A stretch of 64,000 nt of DNA from Streptomyces macrolidinus (GTDB lineage Bacteria > Actinomycetota > Actinomycetes > Streptomycetales > Streptomycetaceae), in the NCBI RefSeq assembly GCF_023887685.1, contig NZ_JAMWMR010000003.1, positions 124,001 through 188,000 on the forward strand, given 5' to 3'. The number at the start of each line of letters is the position of its first letter. Within the stretch, counting starts at the first letter, position 1. The notes under the pieces are model-generated. The model was not told where the DNA came from. It made no database searches and saw only the letters and a list, made by a program, of their open reading frames with translations. Made by a program: the position numbers and the translations under genes. Below, piece by piece: positions 1-8,554 of this stretch.

Positions 1-559
1 TCAGGAAGTCGGTGATCCAACTGACCATCGCGCTCGCCGACTTGCCGTAGCAGGCGTCGCCGTACGGGTTCCACTCGATGTCGAGCACGCCGGGCAGGGT
101 CTTGCCGTCCTTGGACCAGCCGCCCCCGTGGTCCACGAAGTAGTTGGCCTGGGTGGCGCCGCTGGTGGTGTCCGGGGTCGCGAAGTGGTACGAGCCGCGG
201 ATCATCCCGACGTTGTAGGAGCCGTTGTACTGCTGGGCGAAGTAGGGGTTCGTGTAGTACGTCCCCTCGCTGGCCTTGGTGTAGGCCCACTTGACCCCGC
301 TGCCCCACAGGGTCGACCAGGCCACGTTGCCCTGGTAGCCCGCGACGTCGACGCCTTCGGTCTGGGTGGCGTCGGCGCCGCTGGGCCTGCCGTCCTGGCC
401 GTCGTGCGCCAGGACGCCCATCCCCATGGTGGCGGAGCCGCGCGCGGGCGTGTCGGCGGCGTGGGCCGGCAGGGAGAACAGGAGGGAGAACGCTGCGAGC
501 AGGGTTCCGGCCGCGAACAAGCGCGGGCGCCGGACCGGTCCGGGTCTGTGCACGGGCAT
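1..559 (-). CDS. GH25 family lysozyme (N-acetylmuramidase), 3' end cut by window
   Basis: Secreted peptidoglycan hydrolase that would cleave the MurNAc-GlcNAc beta-1,4 bond outside the cell. The start ATG (557-559) has a GGAGG ribosome site 7 bases upstream. The first ~35 residues are a signal peptide (basic [13 protein letters not shown], a Leu/Phe/Ala core, then AHA). After a short linker the GH25 signature follows: [12 protein letters not shown] with the catalytic-type Asp, [34 protein letters not shown] and [14 protein letters not shown], with the Asp-x-Glu of the active site. This closely follows Streptomyces muramidases of the M1/Cellosyl type. About 186 codons are visible; the C-terminal barrel strands and any cell-wall-binding domain lie outside the window. 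Family assignment is secure; exact substrate is inferred. Confidence 0.9.
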   Translation of the reverse strand, partial: MPVHRPGPVRRPRLFAAGTLLAAFSLLFSLPAHAADTPARGSATMGMGVLAHDGQDGRPSGADATQTEGVDVAGYQGNVAWSTLWGSGVKWAYTKASEGTYYTNPYFAQQYNGSYNVGMIRGSYHFATPDTTSGATQANYFVDHGGGWSKDGKTLPGVLDIEWNPYGDACYGKSASAMVSWITDFL

Positions 560-691
560 GACGTGCCTCCGAGTCGCTCGGTGGGAGCTCGGTGGAGCTC
601 GGTGGGGGGAATGCTCGGTGCGGCGGCACACCCGCGCCGGACGCGGGGAGGGTCGGGGTCCTCCGCGCTCCGTGATGGCGTGGGCATGCCA

Positions 692-714
692 GTGTCTGAC
701 AAGGAAGCTGACAC
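692..714. promoter_or_regulatory. Candidate operator in lysozyme/MarR divergent region
   Basis: The 288-bp divergent spacer between the lysozyme and the MarR gene contains GTGTC at 692-696 and GACAC at 710-714, with an inner TGTCTGACA palindrome at 693-701. MarR proteins usually bind such inverted repeats near their own promoters, so this could be an autoregulatory site. The arms are short, so chance occurrence is possible. The same spacer also has three near-repeats of TCGGTGGAGC around 577-605. Confidence 0.25.
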
Positions 715-847
715 GTGGAGCGCGGGCTTGAGAAGAGGGGCCGGGGTCTGCCGTTGGTCTAATCCTGCGAAATACTGGCCTAGCTGCGGCAACGGCGATG
801 CCCGGCGGAAACTTTCAGGATCGGGAAACCAGGGCAGGGGTGCTGAC

Positions 848-1390
848 GTGCGCGAGGACGGAAACGGCGAGGAGCGTCCGGTGCCCTCCGGCGAGCCCGG
901 CGACGGCAGTGGTCACGGCTGCGGTCGCGACAGCGGTCACGGTGTCGGCCACGGCGTCGCCGACCAGGAATTCCTGTCCCTGGAGCGCGAGTTGACGGTG
1001 TTCCTGCGCCGGGCGCGGGCCAGCCAGGGCGAGATGGCCCGCGAGGTCCACCCCGATCTGGAGTCGGCCGCCTACGGACTCCTGGTCCGCCTCGACGAGT
1101 GCGGCGGGCAGCGCGCGACCGACCTCGCGGCCTATGTCGGCGTCGGCAAGGCGACCATGTCCCGCCAACTGCGCGCCCTGGAGGAGCTGGGCCTCGTGGC
1201 CCGCGAACCCGACCCGGCGGACGGCCGGGCCTGGCTGGTCCACCTCACCGAGGAGGGCAGCGACCGCGTGGGAAGCGTGCGCGAGGCGCGCCGCGCGCGG
1301 TACGTGCGCCAGCTCTCCGACTGGGACCGGCACGAGGTGGCCGAACTGGCGCGCCTGATCCGCCAGTTGAACCTCGTCATGGAGAAGTAG
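848..1390 (+). CDS. MarR family transcriptional regulator
   Basis: A 180-residue winged-helix regulator. The GTG at 848 is chosen because upstream in-frame codons lie in poorly coding sequence. Residues 1-40 are a His/Gly/Asp-rich tail (repeats of GHG) not typical of MarR proteins and possibly metal-binding. The MarR core follows: a dimerisation helix (LERELTVFLRRAR), then the recognition part (TDLAAYVGVGKATMSRQLRALEELGLV), then the wing (REPDPADGRAWLVHLTEEG). The DGRAxxVxLTxEG wing is diagnostic for the family. It is divergent from the GH25 lysozyme and convergent with the phosphatase gene downstream. The ligand is unknown. Confidence 0.85.
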   Translation: MREDGNGEERPVPSGEPGDGSGHGCGRDSGHGVGHGVADQEFLSLERELTVFLRRARASQGEMAREVHPDLESAAYGLLVRLDECGGQRATDLAAYVGVGKATMSRQLRALEELGLVAREPDPADGRAWLVHLTEEGSDRVGSVREARRARYVRQLSDWDRHEVAELARLIRQLNLVMEK

Positions 1391-1412
1391 GGCAGGCGGC
1401 GCGGTCCGCCGC

Positions 1413-2201
1413 TCAGGGCTCCACGTACACCACTGTCGCGTCGTCGTGCGTCTTGCTGCGGCCCAGATGGACCCGCGCCGTACGGTCGGCCGTCTCCAGC
1501 GCGCGGACGCGCGCCACCAGTGCCGCCGCGCCCTCCGCGCGGACGACGCGGAGCAGATCCCCCCAGTCGCCCGCGCGGAACTTCTCCGTCCAGCGGGCCG
1601 CGCCGTCCGTCAGCGCCGCGAGCGAGCGCACCGCGGCGCGCGGCACCTCGCCCGCCACCGCGCGGTCCGCCACGGCGGGGTCCGCGGCGGCCGTGAAGAA
1701 GCCGCCCTCCTTGTTGCGCACCGTGGCGTCGACGAGCGCGTCCGTCGCCAGGCTCGCGCGCGGCAGGCGGGCCAGCCGGTCGTCCACGAAGGCCGTGACC
1801 GTGCCGTCCGGAGCCTCGCAGAGCAGGGCCGAGTCGGCGAGGACCAGGTACTCCACCACGGTCGCGGACCAGCGGGCGAGGGCCACTGTCGCCTGAGGGG
1901 TTCGCGGGTGAGAAAGGTCACAGGTGAACGCGTGGGAGTCGGCGGTACGGAGGATGGCGTGGGAAAGGACCTCTCGAAGCGTCAGATCCCTGCGGGAACC
2001 GGACAGTTCGGTCAGCGCGCCGCCGAGGCGTGCACAGAACCAGGGGACGGAGTGCACACAGCCGCCGTTGTCCTCGGGGGGCGTCACCCCGTCCAGGACC
2101 ACCAGCGCTCCGCCCTGTCCTGAGGCCGGAAGCGCGAGTGCGGCGAAGTCCTCGTCGGGGCGCGCCGGGTCGCCGGGCTCGGAGATGAGTTCCGTACGCA
2201 T
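1413..2201 (-). CDS. PP2C-like protein phosphatase family protein
   Basis: A 262-residue protein (MRTELISEPG start at 2199-2201; a TTG further upstream at 2237 is an alternative). The metal-binding Asp pattern of PPM/PP2C phosphatases is visible: PDEDF near the N-terminus, VLDGVTP around residue 40, ALTDGAARW in the last third, and THDDATVV near the C-terminus. These residues would hold two Mn/Mg ions and hydrolyse phospho-Ser/Thr. The fold is compact with no PAS, GAF or membrane part, so it would act in the cytoplasm. Related Streptomyces proteins have no known substrate. It is convergent with the MarR gene, 22 bp apart, and divergent from the conservon. Confidence 0.65.
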   Translation of the reverse strand: MRTELISEPGDPARPDEDFAALALPASGQGGALVVLDGVTPPEDNGGCVHSVPWFCARLGGALTELSGSRRDLTLREVLSHAILRTADSHAFTCDLSHPRTPQATVALARWSATVVEYLVLADSALLCEAPDGTVTAFVDDRLARLPRASLATDALVDATVRNKEGGFFTAAADPAVADRAVAGEVPRAAVRSLAALTDGAARWTEKFRAGDWGDLLRVVRAEGAAALVARVRALETADRTARVHLGRSKTHDDATVVYVEP

Positions 2202-2570
2202 CCGGCCAGTCTGCACGACCTCTTCACCGGCCCACAACGGCCTGCATCGATCGCCGCCACAGCGCGACCGGGCAGGTCAGGTGACTGATTTGGGACGGAA
2301 TGATCAATTCCAGGGAAGCGTGGCGGCGAATCCTGCCAAAGTGTGCCGCCGACGTCCAACCGGCCCGCCGCGCAAGGCCCTGGCATGGGCCACAGGGACT
2401 TGCCCGCCAACTCCCCGCCGAGGTTCACTCCTTCGGGTGGCGGGACAGGGGAAGCGGGATCGCCGCCCACCGGCACTGGGAGGGTCGGAAACCGTCGTAC
2501 CGGGGAGGCGGCCCAGTTGACGGCCCCTCACCCCGGCCCATGGGTACACGAGTCAGGATGGCGAGCACCG
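2202..2570. other. Intergenic region upstream of the conservon
   Basis: A 369-bp divergent spacer between the PP2C-like gene and the conservon. It has a near-palindrome GGAAT-gatca-ATTCC at 2297-2311 that could bind a regulator, and a promoter-like TTGACG near its right end. No protein with plausible codon use is seen: in-frame extensions of the kinase gene through here are Pro/Gly/Arg-rich read-through of noncoding sequence. Confidence 0.4.
2517..2546 (+). promoter_or_regulatory. Possible conservon promoter
   Basis: TTGACG at 2517-2522 matches the -35 consensus. An 18-bp spacer leads to TGGGTA at 2541-2546, a weak -10. A purine-rich AGGA at 2555-2558 lies upstream of the GTG at 2571. The -10 match is poor, so the call is tentative. 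Confidence 0.3.
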
Positions 2571-5500
2571 GTGCAGAAGATGCGGCCTCGGCGCGCAGAC
2601 AGGAAGACGGCTCCCGCACAGGGCGCCCCGTCGAAGTCCACGGGCAGCGGCCGGACCGCCCATGTCCGCAACCGTCTGATCGTCGCGGTGGCCGTGGTCG
2701 CCGCCGCGGTCGCCGGGGCCGGGGCGCCGACCGTCATCGCCGCCTCGGGGCAGCTCAACGACTCCCAGAACCTCGTGACGCTCGCCGAGCAGACCCGTGA
2801 CGCGCTGGTGCTCGCCCACGCGCTGGCCGACGAACGCGACGGGGTCACCTCGTACGTGGCCGCCGGGCGCCCCAAGTCCAAGGCACCCGCCGAGCAGCAG
2901 AGCGCCCGGGTCGACCGGCAGATCGAGGACCTGCGCGCCCGTACGGACCTGCCCGCCGGGCTGCGCAAGGGACTTGAGGACGTGGCCACCGCCCGCAGAG
3001 CGGCGCTCACCGGGAAGAGCACCGCTCTGGAGGCTCATCGCGAGTACTCCTCCGCCATCGCCGAACTCCACGCCGTCGCCGTGGACCTGGCCGAGCAGAT
3101 GCCGCCCCGCGCGGGCGCGGGCGCCCATGCCCTCGCCGAACTCGACAGCGCCGTCCAGCAGTCGGCCGCCGCCCGCGGACTGCTCCTCGCCGCCCTGAAC
3201 GTCCCGCGCGTCACCCAGACCACCTACGACCCGGTCACCGGCCTGCCGACCACCACCAACAGCGCCTCGGAGGCCGACGCCAAGCGCCGCGACGCCCTCA
3301 CCGCCGCCGCCCAGCAGGCCGCCGTCCGCTCCGACGCGGCGATCGCCGCCTTCCGCGAGACCGCGCCCACGGCCGCCCGGAACTCCTACGACTCCACGGT
3401 CACCGGCCCCGAGGTCACCTCCGCCGAGAAGTACCTCGCGGACCTCACCGACCAGCCCACGCTCTCCGACGCCGAACTCGGCTACAGCACCGAGAAGGTG
3501 GGGGCGGCCCTGTCCGCCCGCGTCGACCAGATGCGCGGCGCCGAGTCCTCGCTCTACGAGGCCCGCAGCAAGCAGCTCGCGCAGCTCCGCGACGACGACG
3601 TCACCGCGCTGGAGATCCGGGTCGCCGCCCTCGGCGTCCTCCTGCTCGTCGCCCTCGGCATCGCCACGGCGATGGCCCGCAGCCTCACCCGTCCGCTCGC
3701 CGTCCTGCGCCTCGGCTCGGCCCGCGTGGCCGCCTCCCCGGCCACCGAGGAACCGGTGAAGTTCACCGGCCGCAACGACGAGTTCGCCCAGGTCGTCCGC
3801 TCCGTCAACGCCCTGCACGCGCACGCCGTCGCGCTCCAGGAGCGGCTGTCCACCCTGGAGTCCGACCGCAAGCATCTCGTCGGCCAGCGTCAGACCATGG
3901 CCGACGAGCGCGAGAAGCTGCGCACCGAACTGGCCGACGCCTCCGCCAACCTGGGGCAGGTCCAGCACAGCATCCACGCCACCTTCGTCAACCTCGCCCT
4001 GCGCACCGTGGGCCTGGTCGACCGCCAACTGGCCCTCATCGAAGGCCTGGAGGAGCGCGAGCAGGACCCCGAGCGACTCTCCACGCTCTTCCGCCTCGAC
4101 CACTTCGCCACGGTCATGCGCCGCCACAGCGAGAACCTCCTCGTCCTGGCCGGTGCCGAGCATGTGCAGCAGCACGCGGGGCCCGTACCGCTCGTCGACG
4201 TCGTGCGCGCCGCGGTCAGCGAGATCGAGCGGTACGAGCGCGTGCGCGTCGGCGCGCTGCCGCCGCACGCGCAGGTGGTGGGCTTCGCCGCCGACGACCT
4301 CTCGCATCTGCTGGCCGAACTCCTGGAGAACGCCACGTCGTTCTCGCCGCCGGAGTCCGCCGTCGAGATCTCCGGCTGGCTCCGGGAGAACGGCGAGCTG
4401 ATGCTCTCCGTCCACGACGAGGGCATCGGCATGTCCGGGAAGCGGATGAGCCGGCTCAACGCCCGCCTCGCCGACTTCGATCCGAGCGCGCCGTACGACC
4501 AGGACGGCGGCGAGGGGCTCGGGCTCGGCCTGTACGTGGTCGCCCGCCTCGCCCACCGGCACGGCATCCGCGTCCAGTTGCGCAAGCAGAAGGAGGGCGG
4601 TGTCGCGGCGGTCGTCACCCTGACGAAGTCGCTGCTCGCCGCCGCCCCGAAGTCGGCCGCCCCGAGCGGGGGTTCGCCGTCCCTGCCCGGCGCCGACGCC
4701 GAGGTCAACTCGAACGTCCTCAAGGCCCGCACCCGGATCACCATCCAGGAACCGCGCGGCGACGAGGACCCGTTGATCGCGGCGGCGGAACAGGCGCTGC
4801 GGGAGCACGCGGCCACCGCGGACTCCGAGGACGGCCCGGACGCGCCGGAGACCGGCACCGAGGCGCCGGAGACCGGCACCGAGGCGCCGGAGACCGGCAC
4901 CGAGGCCCCCGAGGAGGCTCCCGCGGAGCCCGAGGTGTCCCCCGAGACCACCATGGAGCTCTTCGCCCCGGTACTGGACGCGGACCCCGCGCCCGCCACC
5001 GAGGACAAGGACTCCGAGGGCAATGACTCCGAGGGCAATGACTCCGAGGACAAGGACTCCGAGGACAAGAACCCCGCCGCACACGCGGACACGGACACGG
5101 ACCACGCCCCCCTGACCGAGGACGAGGCCCCCGCCGCCCGTATCCCCGCCCAGAGCACCACCGACCCCGACCCGTACGCGATCGGCCCCGACACGCACGA
5201 ACGCACCCCCGACGAGAGCGCGTCGCGGCCCACCGCACCGGACCTTCGCCCCGAGGAGCCCCCGACCTCCCAGCAGCCCGAGACCCCCCGGCGCACCGCC
5301 AAGGGTCTCCCCAAGCGCACCCCCAGGATCTCCGCGCCCACGCAGACCCCCCGGCCCCGCGCCGGCGGCGTGGACGCCGAGGCACTGCGCCGCAGGCTCG
5401 GCGGGTTCCACCGGGGCGCCACGGAGGGCTACCGCCACGTCGAGGCGGAGAACGCCGAGAGGACGGGGGAGACGGAGGCAGTCCCGCCCCGGTCCACGAC

Positions 5501-5579
5501 CCCACCGTCCACCGCCGCACCAGGGACCCCAGCAGACGCAGAAGCATCGGGGGGCACCGTCGAGGAGGCAAGCAGTTGA
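2571..5579 (+). CDS. cvnA: Conservon sensor-like histidine kinase with nitrate/nitrite-sensing-type ectodomain (CvnA)
   Basis: A 1002-residue membrane protein, first gene of a conservon. Order of parts: basic N-terminus; membrane helix at about 36-55; a ~290-residue helical extracytoplasmic domain of the NIT type; second membrane helix at about 349-370; HAMP-like segment and coiled coil; HATPase domain with N box (LLAELLENATSF, ~580), G1 box (DEGIGMS, ~616) and G2 box (GLGLGLYVVARLA, ~649); then a ~330-residue disordered acidic/Pro-rich tail. No canonical phosphorylated-His H box (HELRTP type) is seen, as is usual in conservon kinases. The GTG at 2571 is preferred over upstream starts, which add Pro/Gly-rich noncoding-like sequence. 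The stop overlaps the start of the next gene. It is thought to pass a membrane signal to the roadblock/DUF742/GTPase partners. Confidence 0.85.
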   Translation: MQKMRPRRADRKTAPAQGAPSKSTGSGRTAHVRNRLIVAVAVVAAAVAGAGAPTVIAASGQLNDSQNLVTLAEQTRDALVLAHALADERDGVTSYVAAGRPKSKAPAEQQSARVDRQIEDLRARTDLPAGLRKGLEDVATARRAALTGKSTALEAHREYSSAIAELHAVAVDLAEQMPPRAGAGAHALAELDSAVQQSAAARGLLLAALNVPRVTQTTYDPVTGLPTTTNSASEADAKRRDALTAAAQQAAVRSDAAIAAFRETAPTAARNSYDSTVTGPEVTSAEKYLADLTDQPTLSDAELGYSTEKVGAALSARVDQMRGAESSLYEARSKQLAQLRDDDVTALEIRVAALGVLLLVALGIATAMARSLTRPLAVLRLGSARVAASPATEEPVKFTGRNDEFAQVVRSVNALHAHAVALQERLSTLESDRKHLVGQRQTMADEREKLRTELADASANLGQVQHSIHATFVNLALRTVGLVDRQLALIEGLEEREQDPERLSTLFRLDHFATVMRRHSENLLVLAGAEHVQQHAGPVPLVDVVRAAVSEIERYERVRVGALPPHAQVVGFAADDLSHLLAELLENATSFSPPESAVEISGWLRENGELMLSVHDEGIGMSGKRMSRLNARLADFDPSAPYDQDGGEGLGLGLYVVARLAHRHGIRVQLRKQKEGGVAAVVTLTKSLLAAAPKSAAPSGGSPSLPGADAEVNSNVLKARTRITIQEPRGDEDPLIAAAEQALREHAATADSEDGPDAPETGTEAPETGTEAPETGTEAPEEAPAEPEVSPETTMELFAPVLDADPAPATEDKDSEGNDSEGNDSEDKDSEDKNPAAHADTDTDHAPLTEDEAPAARIPAQSTTDPDPYAIGPDTHERTPDESASRPTAPDLRPEEPPTSQQPETPRRTAKGLPKRTPRISAPTQTPRPRAGGVDAEALRRRLGGFHRGATEGYRHVEAENAERTGETEAVPPRSTTPPSTAAPGTPADAEASGGTVEEASS
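4842..4904 (+). repeat. Three 21-bp tandem repeats in cvnA tail
   Basis: Three identical in-frame copies (4842-4862, 4863-4883, 4884-4904) encode repeats of APETGTE in the disordered acidic tail of the kinase. They differ by no bases, so they are recent or homogenised and likely length-variable between strains. Confidence 0.85.
5010..5069 (+). repeat. Four 15-bp tandem repeats in cvnA tail
   Basis: Four in-frame 15-bp copies encode DSEGN, DSEGN, DSEDK, DSEDK. Like the 21-bp array just upstream they sit in the disordered tail and keep the reading frame. Confidence 0.85.
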
Positions 5580-6076
5580 CCGCGCCCAGTACCTATGGAC
5601 TGAGCAGTGAGGCACGCAACCTGCACTGGCTGCTGACCAACCTCGTCGAGGAGGTGCCGGGACTGCTGTCGGTCGCGGTGGTCTCCTCCGACGGCCTGCT
5701 CCTGCTGTCGTCCGACCCTGGCCGCAACGCCGAGGCCCGCTCCGGTCAGCGCGGACCGCGCGGCCCCAAGGGGTCCTCGGCCGACCTCGCCACCATCGTC
5801 TCCGGCATCGGCAGCCTCACCGTCGGCGCCGCGAAGCTGATGGAGTTCGGCGGGGTCAAGCACACGATGGTCGCGATGGACGAGGGCAGCCTGTTCGTCA
5901 TGTCCATCAGCGACGGCTCACTGCTGGGCGTGCACGGCTCCGCGGACTGCGACATGAGCGTGGTGGCGTACCACATGGCGCTCTTCGTCGGCCGCGCCGG
6001 ACACGTCCTGACCCCCGAACTGCGCAGCGAGCTACGCCGGTCCCTGGAGACAGAGGCAGCGGGGAGCGCGCGATGA
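5576..6076 (+). CDS. cvnB: Roadblock/LC7 domain protein (CvnB)
   Basis: A 166-residue roadblock/LC7 protein, second conservon component, which in this family acts as a partner or regulator of the small GTPase. It starts with TTG at 5576, overlapping the kinase stop as TTGA; a GAGGAGG at 5562-5568 supports this start. The fold is recognised by the alternating pattern NLHWLLTNLVEEVPGLL, VAVVSSDGLLLL, the central VGAAKLMEFGGVKHTMVAM and the final SDCDMSVVAYHMALFV. It is cytoplasmic with no signal. The stop overlaps the DUF742 start as ATGA, so the cluster is translationally coupled. Confidence 0.9.
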   Translation: MTAPSTYGLSSEARNLHWLLTNLVEEVPGLLSVAVVSSDGLLLLSSDPGRNAEARSGQRGPRGPKGSSADLATIVSGIGSLTVGAAKLMEFGGVKHTMVAMDEGSLFVMSISDGSLLGVHGSADCDMSVVAYHMALFVGRAGHVLTPELRSELRRSLETEAAGSAR

Positions 6077-6477
6077 GCGGAACGCCGAAGAAGCTTCCGG
6101 TGCGCGGCAGTGACCGCAAACCGGCCCGAGTGCGCCCCTACTCCCTCACCGGCGGGCGCACCCGCTTCGGCCATGTCCTCCTCGTCGAGACCTTCGTGGC
6201 GGCCCTGGAGGCCCCGGAGGAACGCCGCGAACTGACGAACCGCCCGTCCGGCGCCCGGGTCATGCCCGAGGCGCAGGCCATTGTCGAACTCTGCCGCCGT
6301 ATGCGCACGGTGGCGGAGATCGCCGGACTGCTGCGTATGCCGCTCGGGGTGGTCCGCGTCCTCCTGAGCGACCTCGCGGACCAAGGAAAGATCCGTGTGT
6401 ACGGAACCGGGCACGGCCCCGGACAGCCGGACCGCGCTCTGCTGGAAAGGGTGCTGAGTGGACTCCGCCGTCTCTGA
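6073..6477 (+). CDS. cvnC: DUF742 protein (CvnC)
   Basis: A 134-residue DUF742 protein, the third conservon component. Recognised by VRPYSLTGGRTR near the N-terminus, PEAQAIVELC in the middle and the winged-helix-like MRTVAEIAGLLRMPLGVVRVLLSDLADQGKIRV. It starts at ATG 6073 overlapping the cvnB stop (ATGA), and its end overlaps the GTPase gene by 20 bp. The molecular role is not settled; the C-terminal half resembles a DNA- or protein-binding winged helix. Confidence 0.88.
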   Translation: MSGTPKKLPVRGSDRKPARVRPYSLTGGRTRFGHVLLVETFVAALEAPEERRELTNRPSGARVMPEAQAIVELCRRMRTVAEIAGLLRMPLGVVRVLLSDLADQGKIRVYGTGHGPGQPDRALLERVLSGLRRL

Positions 6478-7105
6478 CGTCTCCCGGGACGTCTCCCCGC
6501 TTGCCGTCGACCCGGAACAGCAGGAGGACCTGCGGGCCTGGGAGACGGACCGCACCCGCCCCCCGATCGCGACGAAGATCGTCGTGGCCGGCGGCTTCGG
6601 CGTCGGCAAGACCACCCTGGTGAGCGCCGTCTCGGAGATCAAGCCTCTCCAGACGGAGGCGATGATGACCGCGGCCAGCGAGGGCACCGACGACCTCACC
6701 GAGACGCCGGACAAGCTCACCACGACCGTGGCCATGGACTTCGGCCGCATCACGCTCGACAACGACCTGGTGCTCTATCTGTTCGGCACGCCGGGCCAGC
6801 AGCGGTTCTGGTTCATGTGGGACGACCTGGTCCGCGGCGCGATCGGCGCGATCGTGCTGGCCGACACCCGGCGGCTTGAGGACTGCTTCCCGGCGCTCGA
6901 CTACTTCGAGAGCAGCGGGATGCCGTACGTGGTCGCGGTCAACCACTTCGACGGCACCGAGCGGTTCGAGCCCGAGGACGTGCGCGACGCGCTCACGATA
7001 TCCGAGGACATACCTGTCATGATCATGGACGCGCGCCGCCGGATGTCGGCGGTCGAGACGCTGCTGGCCCTCGTCGGCCACGCACTCGACGTCACCCCCG
7101 AGTGA
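6458..7105 (+). CDS. cvnD: Conservon small GTP-binding protein (CvnD)
   Basis: A 215-residue P-loop GTPase of the MglA-like/conservon type. Visible motifs: Walker A GGFGVGKTT at 45-53, the G3-equivalent FGTPGQQ at 109-115, and the G4-equivalent NHFD at 162-165 in place of NKxD, which is usual for this family. It begins at a GTG inside the end of the DUF742 gene. It is presumed to be switched by the roadblock protein downstream of the membrane kinase. The usual conservon follow-on gene is a cytochrome P450; here a flavin monooxygenase follows after 101 bp. Confidence 0.9.
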   Translation: MDSAVSDVSRDVSPLAVDPEQQEDLRAWETDRTRPPIATKIVVAGGFGVGKTTLVSAVSEIKPLQTEAMMTAASEGTDDLTETPDKLTTTVAMDFGRITLDNDLVLYLFGTPGQQRFWFMWDDLVRGAIGAIVLADTRRLEDCFPALDYFESSGMPYVVAVNHFDGTERFEPEDVRDALTISEDIPVMIMDARRRMSAVETLLALVGHALDVTPE

Positions 7106-7206
7106 AGGGGGCGCGTACGGGGCAGGCGGGACTCTCGAAGCACGCCCGTGATGTCCGCGCGCAACCATGGGCCCGCACCTCGCCCTGTTAGGAGCACCAC
7201 CCCCCC

Positions 7207-8445
7207 ATGCGGAAGATACTCGTCGTCGGAGCCGGTCAGTCCGGACTCCAGCTCGCCCTCGGCCTCCAGTCGCACGGGTACGAGGTCACATTGATGTCCA
7301 ACCGGACCGCGGACGAGGTCCGCACCGGCCGGGTCATGTCGACGCAGGTTATGTTCCACACCGCCCTCCAGCACGAGCGTGACCTCCGGCTGAACTTCTG
7401 GGAGTCGCAGGCCCCGAGGATCGAGGGGCTCGGCGTGTCCGTCACGGGACCGGAGTCGCGGCGCGCCGTCGACTGGGTGGGCATGTTCGAGGGCGGGTAC
7501 GCGCAGTCCGTGGACCAGCGCGTGAAGATGGCCGGCTGGCTGGAGACGTTCACCCAGCGCGGCGGCCAGTTGGTCATCCACGGCGCGGCGGTCTCCGACC
7601 TCGACTACTTCTCCCGCGCCTACGATCTGGTGCTGGTGTCGGCGGGCAAGGGCGAGCTGGTGTCGATGTTCGCCCGTGACGCCGCGCGCTCCCCGTACCG
7701 CGAGCCGCAGCGCGCCCTCGCGGTCGCCTACGTCCACGGCCTCGGCCCCCGCCCGGAGCACCCGGACTTCGACGCCGTGCGCTGCAACCTCGTCCCGGGC
7801 GTCGGCGAGCTGTTCGTCATGCCGACGCTGACCCTCTCGGGGCGCGCGGACATCCTGTTCTGGGAGGGCGTGCCCGGCGGCCCGGTCGACGCCTTCCGGG
7901 GGATCAGGGACCCCGAGGAGCACCTGGCGCTGACGCTCGCGCTCATGGAGCGGTACACGCCGTGGGAGCACGCGCGCGCATCCGAGGTGGAGCTGACCGA
8001 CGCGGGCGGCACGCTCTCGGGGCGGTACGCGCCCACCGTCCGTCAGCCGATCGGGCGGCTGCCCGGCGGGGGACTGGTGCTGGGCGTGGCCGACGTCGTC
8101 GTCACCAACGACCCGATCACCGGCCAGGGCTCCAACTCGGCGTCCAAGTGCGCCGCTTCGTACCTCGCCTCGATCCTCGAACACGGTGAGAAGGAGTTCG
8201 ACGAGGCCTGGATGCGGCAGACCTTCGACCGCTACTGGGACACGGCCCGGCACGTCACCAAGTGGACGAACGCGATGCTCGACGTGCCGCCGGACCACGT
8301 GCTGAAGCTGATCGGCTCGGGCGGCGCCTACCAGCCGGTCGCCGACCGCTTCGCCAACGGCTTCGACGACCCGTCCGACTTCGAGAACTTCTTCTACGAG
8401 CCCGAGAAGACCGAGGCGTATCTGGCGGCGGTCGCCGCGCGGTGA
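7207..8445 (+). CDS. Styrene/indole monooxygenase-type FAD-dependent oxygenase
   Basis: A 412-residue flavoprotein. The N-terminal Rossmann dinucleotide fold (ILVVGAGQSGLQLALGL, residues 4-20) is followed by the VTLMSNRTADEVRTGRV stretch typical of styrene monooxygenase StyA-like proteins, and by TNDPITGQGSNSASK near residue 305, the FAD-contacting C-terminal motif. Such enzymes use reduced FAD from a separate reductase to epoxidise or hydroxylate aromatic substrates; no reductase gene is adjacent. TTAGGAG about 11 bases upstream of ATG 7207 supports the start. Position after the conservon suggests it may be part of or controlled by that signalling unit, but this is inference. Confidence 0.8.
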   Translation: MRKILVVGAGQSGLQLALGLQSHGYEVTLMSNRTADEVRTGRVMSTQVMFHTALQHERDLRLNFWESQAPRIEGLGVSVTGPESRRAVDWVGMFEGGYAQSVDQRVKMAGWLETFTQRGGQLVIHGAAVSDLDYFSRAYDLVLVSAGKGELVSMFARDAARSPYREPQRALAVAYVHGLGPRPEHPDFDAVRCNLVPGVGELFVMPTLTLSGRADILFWEGVPGGPVDAFRGIRDPEEHLALTLALMERYTPWEHARASEVELTDAGGTLSGRYAPTVRQPIGRLPGGGLVLGVADVVVTNDPITGQGSNSASKCAASYLASILEHGEKEFDEAWMRQTFDRYWDTARHVTKWTNAMLDVPPDHVLKLIGSGGAYQPVADRFANGFDDPSDFENFFYEPEKTEAYLAAVAAR

Positions 8446-8478
8446 CCCGCCTCTGACCGGGCGGTCCACCGCCCGAGA

Positions 8479-8524
8479 CGATCCGCCCCGGACGAGCCGA
8501 GCACGGCGCGTCCGGGGCGGATCG
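8479..8524. terminator. Bidirectional stem-loop terminator
   Basis: A perfect 16-bp stem (8479-8494 pairing with 8509-8524) with a 14-base loop lies between the convergent flavoprotein and CDP-glycerol transferase-like genes. There is no long U run, as is common in Streptomyces. Confidence 0.75.
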
Positions 8525-8554
8525 CGTTCCTGCCGCGGGGCAGGCCCCGCGGGC

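Noticed and set aside
2553..5615. 1020-codon frame on the minus strand opposite the conservon kinase
   Set aside because: Gly/Arg/Val-rich translation with no domains; it is the antisense shadow of a clear gene.
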